Shown: one piece after another, positions 36,315 to 43,107 of the stretch | Numbering within the stretch: the stretch's first letter is position 1 | How the letters are laid out: every line of letters begins with the position of its first letter | Origin: Pseudescherichia sp031998825 | Lineage (GTDB): Bacteria > Pseudomonadota > Gammaproteobacteria > Enterobacterales > Enterobacteriaceae | Assembly: GCF_031998825.1 (NCBI RefSeq) | Contig: NZ_DAMACX010000024.1 | Span: forward strand, 1-64,000 | DNA length: 64,000 nucleotides | Reading direction: 5' to 3' | Notes under the pieces: generated by a model | Databases searched by the model: none | The model's input: the letters and a program-made list of their open reading frames with translations, nothing else | Told to the model about the DNA's origin: nothing | Program-made: the position numbers and the translations under genes

Positions 36315-36712
36315 TAGGGTGAGGCGTTGAGGTAAATTCCGACGCTATCACTCACGTTCCTGAATGAGTAAACATTGCCATGCACGCGCAGGTAAAGCTG
36401 TCCCGCTTTTACCTCCGTTATGGTTTTGTCGTCATTGGTTATCATAAATGCAGTTTCACTTTTTACATGCTCCATAAAATCGGTATCGCTCTTTTTTGCA
36501 TCATACAGATAATAATGATACGAAAATGATGTCATAGCACCTGCGCTAGCTTGGGTAACGTAAAGGTTTACGGCGTTGTTAATTTTAACTTTTTTGTATA
36601 ACTCATGCTCTACCGGGAAGGTCATGAAAAAGACAATCCATCCAAGCCAGATGAGAAATAATAAAATCGGTATGAGAATGTAACGTTTTTTAAAAACCCG
36701 CTGTTTTTGCAT
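36311..36712 (-). CDS. Membrane-anchored putative immunity protein of the toxin-44 cassette
   Basis: The 133-residue protein has a basic N-terminus (QKQRVFKKRY), one strong transmembrane segment (residues ~10-31, ILIPILLFLIWLGWIVFFMTF) and a ~100-residue domain outside. I recognise no domain family. It begins 22 bp inside the end of the toxin-44 gene on the same strand, the usual arrangement of an effector and its immunity gene. The ATG at 36712 is preceded by CCGGAATTGAAT; a TTG two codons earlier is also in frame. The function is inferred from position. Confidence 0.55.
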   Translation of the reverse strand: MQKQRVFKKRYILIPILLFLIWLGWIVFFMTFPVEHELYKKVKINNAVNLYVTQASAGAMTSFSYHYYLYDAKKSDTDFMEHVKSETAFMITNDDKTITEVKAGQLYLRVHGNVYSFRNVSDSVGIYLNASPY

Positions 36713-37109
36713 ATTCAATTCCGGCCTTTATCCATGCTTGATCATTTGGATCATCCCCATAAGGTGAAGAGTCATACCAGTGACCGTTACTTGCTTCACC
36801 ATTTCCAGATCTTGATTGTGCCCATCCAGCCGCTCTTAGCAAAACGTGTTCTGGTATGCCTGCTGCCGTACCAACCGCACCATAATTAAAATTACCAAAG
36901 TCAGCATACTCGCGGCCGATTCTGGTTTTGTAATCCCATGGGCCATGTAACCTTACCTGTTGGTAGAACCATGCATATGTCAATGCAGATGGTCCCCCAT
37001 GCAGACGGGATAACATCATGTTGTTCACAATTGACACGCCTGGAGGAACAAACAGATTGTCGGGATAGGGGATTTGCGAGGGATTAGCAGGAGTCGTTAA
37101 ATATCGCAT
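36690..37109 (-). CDS. Toxin-44 domain protein, probable type VI effector
   Basis: The 139-residue protein matches the polymorphic toxin family Ntox44 (bacterial toxin 44), predicted to be a nuclease: the signature runs through GPWDYKTRIGREYADFGNFN, YGAVGTAAG and the terminal SPYGDDPNDQAWIKAGIEY. It fills nearly the whole protein, so no carrier domain remains. It starts 2 bp after the stop of a truncated Hcp gene (TAATCATG), in a different frame, and a putative immunity gene follows. This is the layout of an Hcp-delivered effector cassette. No signal peptide is seen. Confidence 0.75.
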   Translation of the reverse strand: MRYLTTPANPSQIPYPDNLFVPPGVSIVNNMMLSRLHGGPSALTYAWFYQQVRLHGPWDYKTRIGREYADFGNFNYGAVGTAAGIPEHVLLRAAGWAQSRSGNGEASNGHWYDSSPYGDDPNDQAWIKAGIEYAKTAGF

Positions 37110-37111
37110 GA

Positions 37112-37462
37112 TTAACGCTCTGTCCAGCTATCCGCAAACTGTAAATTTCCATCGCAGTATTTCCAGGTGATTTTTTTGTAACGCAGTTCTACAAGTTCTA
37201 GATGATTATGTTTTTCTTTGGCAGGGTCCTTAATGTCATGCATTAAAGGAGAAACGGAAACTATTTTAACATCCTCTAACAGCATATTATAATATTCAGC
37301 CTCCTGTCCGGCATCATTGATTTTGTACCATTTAATTACTGCAGATTTCATCGTTTGCCCGGTTGCAACAGCTTTCATAAGGTATGGAGAAGATGAGTCA
37401 ATCTCTTTTTGAAATAGTACAGGAGCATGTTGGCGCGTTCCCATTTTTACGCACCGTTTCAT
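37112..37462 (-). pseudogene. Truncated Hcp (type VI secretion tube protein), N-terminus missing
   Basis: The 116 residues match the C-terminal two thirds of the Hcp family common in Enterobacteriaceae: RQHAPVLFQKEIDSSSPYLM, KSAVIKWYKINDAGQEAEYY, SVSPLMHDIKDP and VELRYKKITWKYCDGN. Full-length members are about 160-170 residues; the ~50-residue N-terminal strand region is replaced by unrelated AT-rich DNA upstream. The remaining open frame (MKRCVKMG...) has no convincing ribosome binding site. It cannot form a normal Hcp hexamer, so the cassette is probably a remnant. No other type VI genes are in the window. Confidence 0.8.
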
Positions 37463-37763
37463 TAAAATTCGTTAATAGAAAAGAGTAATTTACGACGGTG
37501 CTAAAAAAATATCTAATCAAAAAATAGTCTTTTTTGAGACAGATATAACAGTTGCAATTATGAAAGTAATAGTTTAAGTAAGGCGGCGATTATTTTTAGG
37601 AAGAGTAATCGAATATGTTATGAGAAAAACTAATGATTTCGGTAGTTATGTAAGATATCTAACTTTTTCGGAATTTCACCTGAAAAAAGCATTTTTAGAT
37701 TAACAAAGAGTCTCATGCAGGTGTAAGAGGGTGAGCGACACAATGCACTTAAAAGGATGCAAC
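37463..37763. other. AT-rich gap between the Hcp remnant and two small ORFs
   Basis: The 301 bp are markedly AT-rich compared with the flanking core genome, consistent with acquired DNA. I see no gene or named site in it beyond short A/T runs. Confidence 0.4.
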
Positions 37764-37994
37764 ATGGCTAGCAGTACAGATATGTGGCGCTATAGCATTA
37801 CAGTTTCGCCTGGTAGTTATTTGATTGCAAACCAATCATCCGGCAGCATGTTTTGCTACGGACTAATCTGGTTCAAGCATGCATTCACAGGAATTAAGTA
37901 TAGCTGCATTATGCAGGGAGATAAGCTCTGGGCTTATGGTGATGTCACAGTGATTGGAAATGCATCAGGTCAATGCGATGTCCAATCCGATTAA
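37764..37994 (+). CDS. Small protein of unknown function, coupled to the next gene
   Basis: The 76-residue product (MASSTDMWRYSITVSPGSYL at its N-terminus) has no signal peptide or membrane helix and looks like a small beta-rich domain. An earlier in-frame GTG exists at 37731, but the ATG at 37764 has AAAAGGA 7 nt upstream. It overlaps the following membrane-protein gene by 17 bp, so the two are probably translated together. I do not recognise a family. Confidence 0.5.
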   Translation: MASSTDMWRYSITVSPGSYLIANQSSGSMFCYGLIWFKHAFTGIKYSCIMQGDKLWAYGDVTVIGNASGQCDVQSD

Positions 37995-38250
37995 GTGGAC
38001 GCTGCGGCTGGTAATATTTTTTGCTATCACGTTCGTGTTAATGTGTTCAGGGATATTCGACCCGCTTGCAGAAAGTCTAAAGTATACCGTCACGAACCTG
38101 ATGAATTATATCCCGACAGATAAATGGGAGCCTTATCCTGAACGGGTAGAAGATAACTACTTCACAATGTACATCGTGTTTAACGCATTGGCGGCTGCTG
38201 TGGCTGTTCTTATTGGAGAAAAGGTAGTTTGGTTAGTCCGGAATACTTAA
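37978..38250 (+). CDS. Small two-helix membrane protein of unknown function
   Basis: The 90-residue protein has two transmembrane helices (residues ~7-27 and ~64-86) joined by a polar loop rich in Tyr and Asp/Glu. It starts at an ATG overlapping the preceding ORF; CAGGTC is 6-7 nt upstream. The pair resembles a small soluble protein with a membrane partner, as in bacteriocin-immunity or toxin-immunity pairs, but the sequence alone does not show that. It is the last gene before the tRNA attachment site. Confidence 0.5.
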   Translation: MSNPIKWTLRLVIFFAITFVLMCSGIFDPLAESLKYTVTNLMNYIPTDKWEPYPERVEDNYFTMYIVFNALAAAVAVLIGEKVVWLVRNT

Positions 38251-38409
38251 AGGATTAAGGGTCACATGGATTGCATGGCGGTCTGAATCTGCTGCCGAAG
38301 GTAGATTAACCGCTGACGGCGCTCGCGTTTATGATGGAGACAGTTGAGCGTCGAATATGGATGGTGTAAAAAACCATCGCCATTTCATCGTCACTCAAAA
38401 AGTACCAAC

Positions 38410-38436
38410 AAAAAAGCCACCCTCTGTGGGTGGCTT
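38410..38436 (-). terminator. Terminator of ileX
   Basis: The 9-bp stem AAGCCACCC/GGGTGGCTT with a TCTGT loop is followed on the minus strand by TTTTTTGTTGG. It lies 27 bp after the tRNA CCA end and is the original chromosomal terminator of the tRNA. Confidence 0.9.
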
Positions 38437-38462
38437 AATTATATGATCTTAAAGCTAAAATT

Positions 38463-38511
38463 TGGTGGCCCCTGTTGGGTTTGAACCAACGACCAAGCGA
38501 TTATGAGTCCG
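38463..38511 (-). other. ileX: Prophage attachment site: duplicated 3' half of tRNA-Ile2(CAU), ileX
   Basis: On the minus strand the 49 nt contain GACTCATAATCGCTTGGTCG, a T-loop stem GTTGGTTCAAACCCAAC and the 3' end AGGGGCCACCA, i.e. anticodon loop (CAT), variable loop, T arm and acceptor end of the lysidine-modified isoleucine tRNA. The 5' half of the tRNA is absent; the sequence changes to phage DNA just upstream. E. coli ileX lies next to yqjH as well. The complete tRNA should be rebuilt at the other prophage end, beyond 64000. Confidence 0.9.
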
Positions 38512-38548
38512 AACCATATTTCATTAAAAACAATGATTTACCGTAAAT

Positions 38549-39634
38549 TCAAGCGCATATGATTTCGTATATTGTCGAAAAGTATTGAATAGTGCTGCGC
38601 TGTGCTGCCATTTTGCTGCCACTAATTAGGTTTAAGGGGTTAAGTTGAACCGCTTCTGTTAGGTGGTCGGGGGCAAAGTGAGCATACCGCATTGTAACTT
38701 TAATATCCGTATGTCCGAGGATGCGTTGTAAGACCAGAATGTTGCCGCCCCCCATCATGAAATGGCTGGCAAAAGTATGTCGAAGAACATGCGATAGCTG
38801 GCCGTCTGGCAGCTCTATCCCGGCGCGATTAATCGCGCTCCTGAATGCTGAATAACATCCGGTAAAGAGTGGTTTCGAGGTTCGACTTTTGGGTAGCAGT
38901 TCGTAAAGCTCATCACTGATTGGAACCGCGCGGTTCTTCTTACCTTTCGTTTTGATAAAAGTGATCTTGCCAGGGCTTATCTGTTTGCCGGTTAAGCTTT
39001 CCGCCTCTCCCCATCTTGCGCCGGTAGCAAGGCAGATTTTAACAATCGTGGCTAAATCCTCTGCTTTGCTTTTCTCGCACTCTTCAAGCAAGCGTGTCGC
39101 TTCCTCAACTGTAAGCCAGGCCAGCTCAACTTCTGCGATCTTAAACTCTCTTACGTTTTCGAGAGGGTTTGGTGCTGTCCAATCATCAAGTCTTTTCAGC
39201 TCATTGAACATAGCCCGAAAGTAAGCCAGTTCGAGATTTACCGTGCGAGGAGTTACAGACTTAACGCGATCAGAACGGGTTATTTTCCCGCTTAACCGCT
39301 GCTCTCTATACGTTGAGAATAATTTAGCGTTAAATTCAGTTGCGAGGGGATCACCCATAGCGAGACAGGCAAACTCCATCGCGCCTTTACGCTTCTCGCC
39401 ATCAGCGAGTGTTACACCGTGTGCGTTATACCAGGCTGTAACCAAATCTCGAACGCGGCGTTTGTCTGTTTTCTCACCCAGCCACGGCTTATCCTGGGCC
39501 TGTTCCTTTACATGGCGTTCATATGCTAGGGCTTCCCCCTTGGTGGCAAACTGGCGGCGGATGCGTTTTCCATCGCGCCCGTTCGGGAATACCTGAGCTT
39601 GCCACTTGCCATTGGCGAGTTTGCTTACGGCCAC
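38549..39634 (-). CDS. int: P2-family prophage integrase (tyrosine recombinase)
   Basis: The 361-residue integrase drives site-specific recombination at ileX. It has an N-terminal arm-binding segment, a core-binding domain (~60-160) and a catalytic domain (~175-340) with the tyrosine recombinase residues visible: Arg in TGARWGEAESL, His-x-x-Arg in LSHVLRHTFASHF, His in LGHTDIKVTM and the nucleophile Tyr in MRYAHF. The start is GTG at 39634 (VAVSKLANG) with GGGAG upstream. The gene is adjacent to the attachment site, 37 bp away, as expected. The C-terminal ~20 residues run close to the att region and are not typical of P2 Int. Confidence 0.95.
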   Translation of the reverse strand: MAVSKLANGKWQAQVFPNGRDGKRIRRQFATKGEALAYERHVKEQAQDKPWLGEKTDKRRVRDLVTAWYNAHGVTLADGEKRKGAMEFACLAMGDPLATEFNAKLFSTYREQRLSGKITRSDRVKSVTPRTVNLELAYFRAMFNELKRLDDWTAPNPLENVREFKIAEVELAWLTVEEATRLLEECEKSKAEDLATIVKICLATGARWGEAESLTGKQISPGKITFIKTKGKKNRAVPISDELYELLPKSRTSKPLFTGCYSAFRSAINRAGIELPDGQLSHVLRHTFASHFMMGGGNILVLQRILGHTDIKVTMRYAHFAPDHLTEAVQLNPLNLISGSKMAAQRSTIQYFSTIYEIICA

Positions 39635-39656
39635 TTAATAAATCTCCCGTTTGGTA

Positions 39657-40271
39657 TCAAACAAACTGCTCGGTTTTGCTTATCACCTTGCCTAGTACTT
39701 TTATGTCAGACACTGCGCATTCAAATGATGCAGGGCCATTTTCAACTCTTAACTTGCCGCCGGGTAGTCGGTAAATCTGTCTGACACTGGCAAAGCCGTC
39801 GATCTCGATCAGCAAAACACCATCGTTGATTTCGCCTTTATATTCATCAACGAGGTAAACCACAGATTCGAACTTCACAAAGAAGGGGGCTAATGCGTCT
39901 TTTGGTAGTAGGTTCGAATCGTAATGAACCAAGACGGAATCGTTGAAAAGCCCATTTGTGATTTCTTTTAATTTCAAAGTTAAACTGTTCGGGTCATTTT
40001 TTTCGCTTGTCGGTTTACCCTGCCCGGTAGCTAGCCAAAGCATCGGAGCACCAGTGTCTAGATGGCATGCGATTAGCCAATCATGGGGGAAAGTGTCGCG
40101 CATCCAGCGGTTTGCCATAGTGCTTTGAGAAACACCCAGGTGCTCACATAGAGCTTGTCTTGTACTGAATCCATAAGCTTCAAGGATGCGCGTTATCGCA
40201 TCTTTGCCACCGCTTTGAGATGAAAAATTAAATGCAGAAATCGCGCAGGGGGTTTCTTTTGCGTTTGACAT
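39657..40271 (-). CDS. cI: Prophage CI repressor, 186-type
   Basis: The 204-residue repressor has an N-terminal CI DNA-binding domain (residues ~20-85; DAITRILEAYGFSTRQALCEHLGVSQSTMANRW, helix-turn-helix) and a C-terminal oligomerisation domain of the LexA/CI beta fold (~110-200), the plan of phage 186 CI rather than the short P2 C protein. I do not see the Ala-Gly cleavage site needed for RecA-driven self-cleavage, so induction should need an antirepressor, as with Tum in 186. Its start overlaps the -35 box of the rightward early promoter. Confidence 0.9.
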   Translation of the reverse strand: MSNAKETPCAISAFNFSSQSGGKDAITRILEAYGFSTRQALCEHLGVSQSTMANRWMRDTFPHDWLIACHLDTGAPMLWLATGQGKPTSEKNDPNSLTLKLKEITNGLFNDSVLVHYDSNLLPKDALAPFFVKFESVVYLVDEYKGEINDGVLLIEIDGFASVRQIYRLPGGKLRVENGPASFECAVSDIKVLGKVISKTEQFV

Positions 40272-40293
40272 ATCAGTTTTGAGATCCTATCAT
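40265..40293 (+). promoter_or_regulatory. Rightward early (lytic) promoter pR
   Basis: TTGACA (40265-40270), a 17-bp spacer and TATCAT (40288-40293) form a near-consensus sigma-70 promoter reading into cox-cII. Its -35 overlaps the cI start codon. Confidence 0.85.
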
Positions 40294-40306
40294 CGGTCTT
40301 GTGATG

Positions 40307-40335
40307 TTCGGAATATGTGCGAATACATCCGAATA
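40307..40335. repeat. Cox/Apl-type operator: GAATA repeats with 10-bp period
   Basis: GAATA occurs at 40311, 40321 and 40331, exactly one helical turn apart, inside the pseudo-palindrome TTCGGA...TCCGAA (40307-40334). Phage 186 Apl binds direct repeats spaced 10-11 bp between pR and pL, so this is the matching site here; CI may also use the dyad. Confidence 0.65.
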
Positions 40336-40371
40336 GTGAAGTTTAAAACACAAACTGAGGAATAGTGCATC

Positions 40372-40608
40372 ATGAAACGACAATTATCAATGCGCCCCAG
40401 CTTTAACCTTGTGGTGTCAGAGCCTTATATCACCCTTGATGAGTTCTGCCGCCGTACCGGTTACAAGCTCAGCTATGCCCGCCAAATGATTCGTGAAGGC
40501 CGTCTTCCGATCCGCAAGAAAGAAAACGCTAACGGTCTGGTTGAAGTGAACATGTTTGCTTTAACGATGGAAGCGGCCCAGGGCTGCGAAATCGCACTGC
40601 AGGCTTGA
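40372..40608 (+). CDS. Cox/Apl-type excisionase and repressor
   Basis: The 78-residue protein is a small winged-helix/MerR-like DNA-binding protein of the Cox/Apl group (ITLDEFCRRTGYKLSYARQMIREGRLPIRKK, residues ~21-52). In P2 and 186 such proteins direct excision by Int and repress the lysogenic promoter. It is the first gene of the early operon, about 80 bp after pR. Confidence 0.88.
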   Translation: MKRQLSMRPSFNLVVSEPYITLDEFCRRTGYKLSYARQMIREGRLPIRKKENANGLVEVNMFALTMEAAQGCEIALQA

Positions 40609-40642
40609 TAGTTCCATTCTGGGATATAAAAGGATTTACAGC

Positions 40643-41152
40643 ATGTTAGATTTTCGCGTTTCGTCACATTCACATTTCGACGATGCTTGCAGAAAGTTCG
40701 CAGCAACTCACAACGTTAAAGAGCTAGCTGTTAAGGCGGGTATCAAGCCGCATACGCTTTACAACAAGCTCAACCCGGACCAGCCGCATCAGTTAACACC
40801 CCGTGAGATTTGGACGCTTACTGACCTAACTGAGGACTCAACACTGGTTGATGGGTTTTTAGCTCAGATACATTGTCTGCCATGTGTACCGGTGAACGAG
40901 CTGGCACCCGAGAAAATGCAAACCTATGTCATGCGTGCGATGGGTGAGCTTGGCGAGCTGGCCACCGGTGCTATATCAACGGAACGGCTGACGCCAGCCC
41001 GTAAGCACGGAATGATCGAGTGCGTTAATTCTGGCATCAGAATGCTGACGTTAACGGCTATCGCACTGCAAGCCCGCGTCCAGGGCAACCCAGCAGTCGC
41101 CAGCGCTGTAGATACTGTCAGCGGTATCGGCGCAACATTCGGCCTGATGTGA
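40643..41152 (+). CDS. CII-family regulator (phage CP76 family)
   Basis: The 169-residue protein belongs to the 186 CII (CP76) family: an N-terminal helix-turn-helix (residues ~15-55, VKELAVKAGIKPHTLYNKLNP) and a C-terminal helical part. 186 CII activates the promoter for cI during establishment of lysogeny. It lies second in the early operon, preceded by AAAGGATTTACAGC. Confidence 0.9.
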   Translation: MLDFRVSSHSHFDDACRKFAATHNVKELAVKAGIKPHTLYNKLNPDQPHQLTPREIWTLTDLTEDSTLVDGFLAQIHCLPCVPVNELAPEKMQTYVMRAMGELGELATGAISTERLTPARKHGMIECVNSGIRMLTLTAIALQARVQGNPAVASAVDTVSGIGATFGLM

Positions 41153-41153
41153 G

Positions 41154-41357
41154 ATGAGCATGAAACATGAACCCTCGTTCGCGTCGCTGCTTGTTCGTCA
41201 AAGTCCGTCCATGAGCTACGGCCACGGCTGGATCATGGGAAGCGACCGTAAGCGCTGGAACCCCAGCCGCGACCAGTCGGCATTATTAAGTGAACTGCGC
41301 ACTTTGCGCCCCGTGTCTTTTAAGCGCCGGGTTAAAGCTTTTTTGAGGTTGATATGA
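41154..41357 (+). CDS. fil: Phage filamentation protein Fil family
   Basis: The 67-residue protein matches the Fil family of phage 186-like elements (HEPSFASLLVRQSPSMSYGHG at the N-terminus). In 186, Fil blocks host division and causes filamentation when expressed. It starts directly after the cII stop and overlaps the next start by 4 bp. Confidence 0.85.
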   Translation: MSMKHEPSFASLLVRQSPSMSYGHGWIMGSDRKRWNPSRDQSALLSELRTLRPVSFKRRVKAFLRLI

Positions 41358-41725
41358 TTAACAACATGTCCGCACCAATCAATGCAGGTGCGATGCCGTT
41401 TAATAATGCTGGTTGTGCCGATGCGCAGCCGGTGAAGATGTCTGGCGAGGAGTGTTTCGCCCGTTTTCATCAGAAACTAAAGGCAACGCAGAACGGCGCG
41501 TTGCGTAATTTCAACAAGCTTAATGATGATTTTAAATTCGTTGTCATGACGCTGGCGAACCGCAACGAGCCAGGTACGTTTAAAAGCGATGAGGTCGGAA
41601 AGCCGTTTGAATATTTCGATCAGTCCCGCCGGTTGTTGCTGATTAAAGCAATGAATGAAATAGCGCGCTGGGGCGAAATTCTACCCCGTCGCTTTTCGCC
41701 GCATGAAAGCGTACTACCCGAGTAA
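41354..41725 (+). CDS. DUF5347-family phage protein
   Basis: The 123-residue protein is of the DUF5347 type found in P2/186-like early regions (core KMSGEECFARFHQKLKATQNG and FDQSRRLLLIKAMNEIARWG). No activity is known. The start overlaps the fil stop (ATGA), which indicates coupled translation. Confidence 0.75.
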   Translation: MINNMSAPINAGAMPFNNAGCADAQPVKMSGEECFARFHQKLKATQNGALRNFNKLNDDFKFVVMTLANRNEPGTFKSDEVGKPFEYFDQSRRLLLIKAMNEIARWGEILPRRFSPHESVLPE

Positions 41726-41795
41726 TTAACCACTAACAAAATTAATGGCGTAAACCCGCCGGGCATTCTTTTGCCTAAATTCTGGAGAAATAAAT

Positions 41796-42029
41796 ATGCG
41801 AAATATTGAAAAGCGTAACACCCAAACCGGGCCGGACGATGCTGGTATTAATAGCCTTTTGACCGCAGCACGTCTGGAAGAACGTCGGGGCCGCGCTGAT
41901 GTAATGGCGGCACGTCTGGAAAAGCTGGCTGTATTTATCACCCGTGGCGAGCTAAGCGGCACTGAAGCGGCGGAGCTTCTGCGGCTTGAGGCAACTATTA
42001 TCATCAACGAAGCACAGGAGCTGCACTAA
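41796..42029 (+). CDS. DUF2732-family phage protein
   Basis: The 77-residue, mostly helical protein matches the DUF2732 type of P2-like phages (NSLLTAARLEERRGRADVMA and GELSGTEAAELLRLEA). No function is known. CTGGAGAAATAAAT lies before the ATG, and its TAA overlaps the next ATG (TAATG). Confidence 0.78.
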   Translation: MRNIEKRNTQTGPDDAGINSLLTAARLEERRGRADVMAARLEKLAVFITRGELSGTEAAELLRLEATIIINEAQELH

Positions 42030-42256
42030 TGGGCTGCTTTATGGATCGCGTGCAGCAGCGCGAACAGGAAGACCGTGATCGCCTTATTCAGAATGCGCGC
42101 AGCTGTACGGCTGCGCCTTCTGCGTTTCTGTGCCAAGCGTGCGACGGCGAGATTCCTGCTGCTCGCCGGGCTGTTATTCCGGGCGTGCAGTGCTGCGTCA
42201 CTTGTCAGGAAATCGCCGAGCTGAAAGGCAAGCATTACAACGGAGGTGCTGTATGA
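42029..42256 (+). CDS. TraR/DksA-type C4 zinc-finger protein
   Basis: The 75-residue protein has the C4 zinc finger CQACDGEIPAARR...CCVTCQE at residues ~36-61. It is the short TraR-type version without the DksA coiled coil. Such phage proteins can act in the RNA polymerase secondary channel and change host transcription. The start overlaps the DUF2732 stop, and the end overlaps the methylase start. Confidence 0.88.
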   Translation: MGCFMDRVQQREQEDRDRLIQNARSCTAAPSAFLCQACDGEIPAARRAVIPGVQCCVTCQEIAELKGKHYNGGAV

Positions 42257-43107
42257 CCACCATCCTTAAATGGGCGGGCAATAAAACAGCCATTATGCCC
42301 CAGCTTAAAGAACACTTACCCGCTGGCCCGCGACTGGTTGAACCTTTCGCGGGTTCCTGCGCCGTAATGATGGCAACAGACTATCCTCATTATCTTGTCG
42401 CGGATATTAACCCTGACCTTATTAATCTTTATCAGGTAATCAAAGAAGACGTTAACAGCTTCATTCATCTGGCTGAGCGTGTATTTTCAAAGTTCACCAC
42501 GGAAGTAGGTTATTATAAGTGCCGCCAGTTTTTTAATACTGTACCACTTGAGCCAATAGATAAGGCGGCTTACTTCCTTTTCCTTAATCGCCATTGTTAC
42601 CGTGGTTTGTGCCGTTATAATCAGCGCGGCCTTTTCAATGTGCCATATGGTAATTACAAAAAGCCTTATCTGCCTGTTGATGAAATCCGCGCATTTGCTG
42701 AAAAGGCTGCGCGTGCCACGTTCATCTGCGCCAGTTATGACGAGACACTGGCAATGCTGCAGGCAGGTGATGTGGTTTATTGCGATCCGCCATATGACGG
42801 AACGTTTACTGGTTATCACACTGCAGGATTTACTGAAGATGATCAGTATCATCTGGCGTCTATTCTTGAACGCCGGTCATCAGAAGGTCATCCGGTCATT
42901 GTGTCCAACAGTGACACCTCATTGACGCGTTCCCTTTATCGCAATTTCTCCCTCCATCAGCTGACAGCAAAGCGCAGCATGGGCGTGGCCGCCGGTGAAA
43001 GTAAATCCGCCGTTGAGGTTATAGCTGTTTCTAAACCTCATCACTGGATCGGTTTTGACCCTGCAGGTGGCCCTGATTACTGCGTTAAGCGTGAGGTACG
43101 GGCATGA
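42253..43107 (+). CDS. Dam-family DNA adenine N6-methyltransferase
   Basis: The 284-residue enzyme is an alpha-type N6-adenine methyltransferase of the Dam class, probably targeting GATC. Motif I reads LVEPFAGSCAVMMA (residues ~29-42), the catalytic motif IV is YCDPPYDGT (~176-184), and the N-terminal KWAGNK is the Dam signature. The reading frame is open from 42130, but the ATG at 42253 has CGGAGGTG upstream and a 4-bp overlap with the zinc-finger gene. It directly precedes the PP-loop gene, again with a 4-bp overlap. It may protect phage DNA from host restriction or affect replication timing. Confidence 0.92.
   Translation: MTTILKWAGNKTAIMPQLKEHLPAGPRLVEPFAGSCAVMMATDYPHYLVADINPDLINLYQVIKEDVNSFIHLAERVFSKFTTEVGYYKCRQFFNTVPLEPIDKAAYFLFLNRHCYRGLCRYNQRGLFNVPYGNYKKPYLPVDEIRAFAEKAARATFICASYDETLAMLQAGDVVYCDPPYDGTFTGYHTAGFTEDDQYHLASILERRSSEGHPVIVSNSDTSLTRSLYRNFSLHQLTAKRSMGVAAGESKSAVEVIAVSKPHHWIGFDPAGGPDYCVKREVRA

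Noticed and set aside
37112..37462. Functional type VI secretion locus
   Set aside because: Only an N-terminally truncated Hcp is present and no other structural type VI gene lies in the window.
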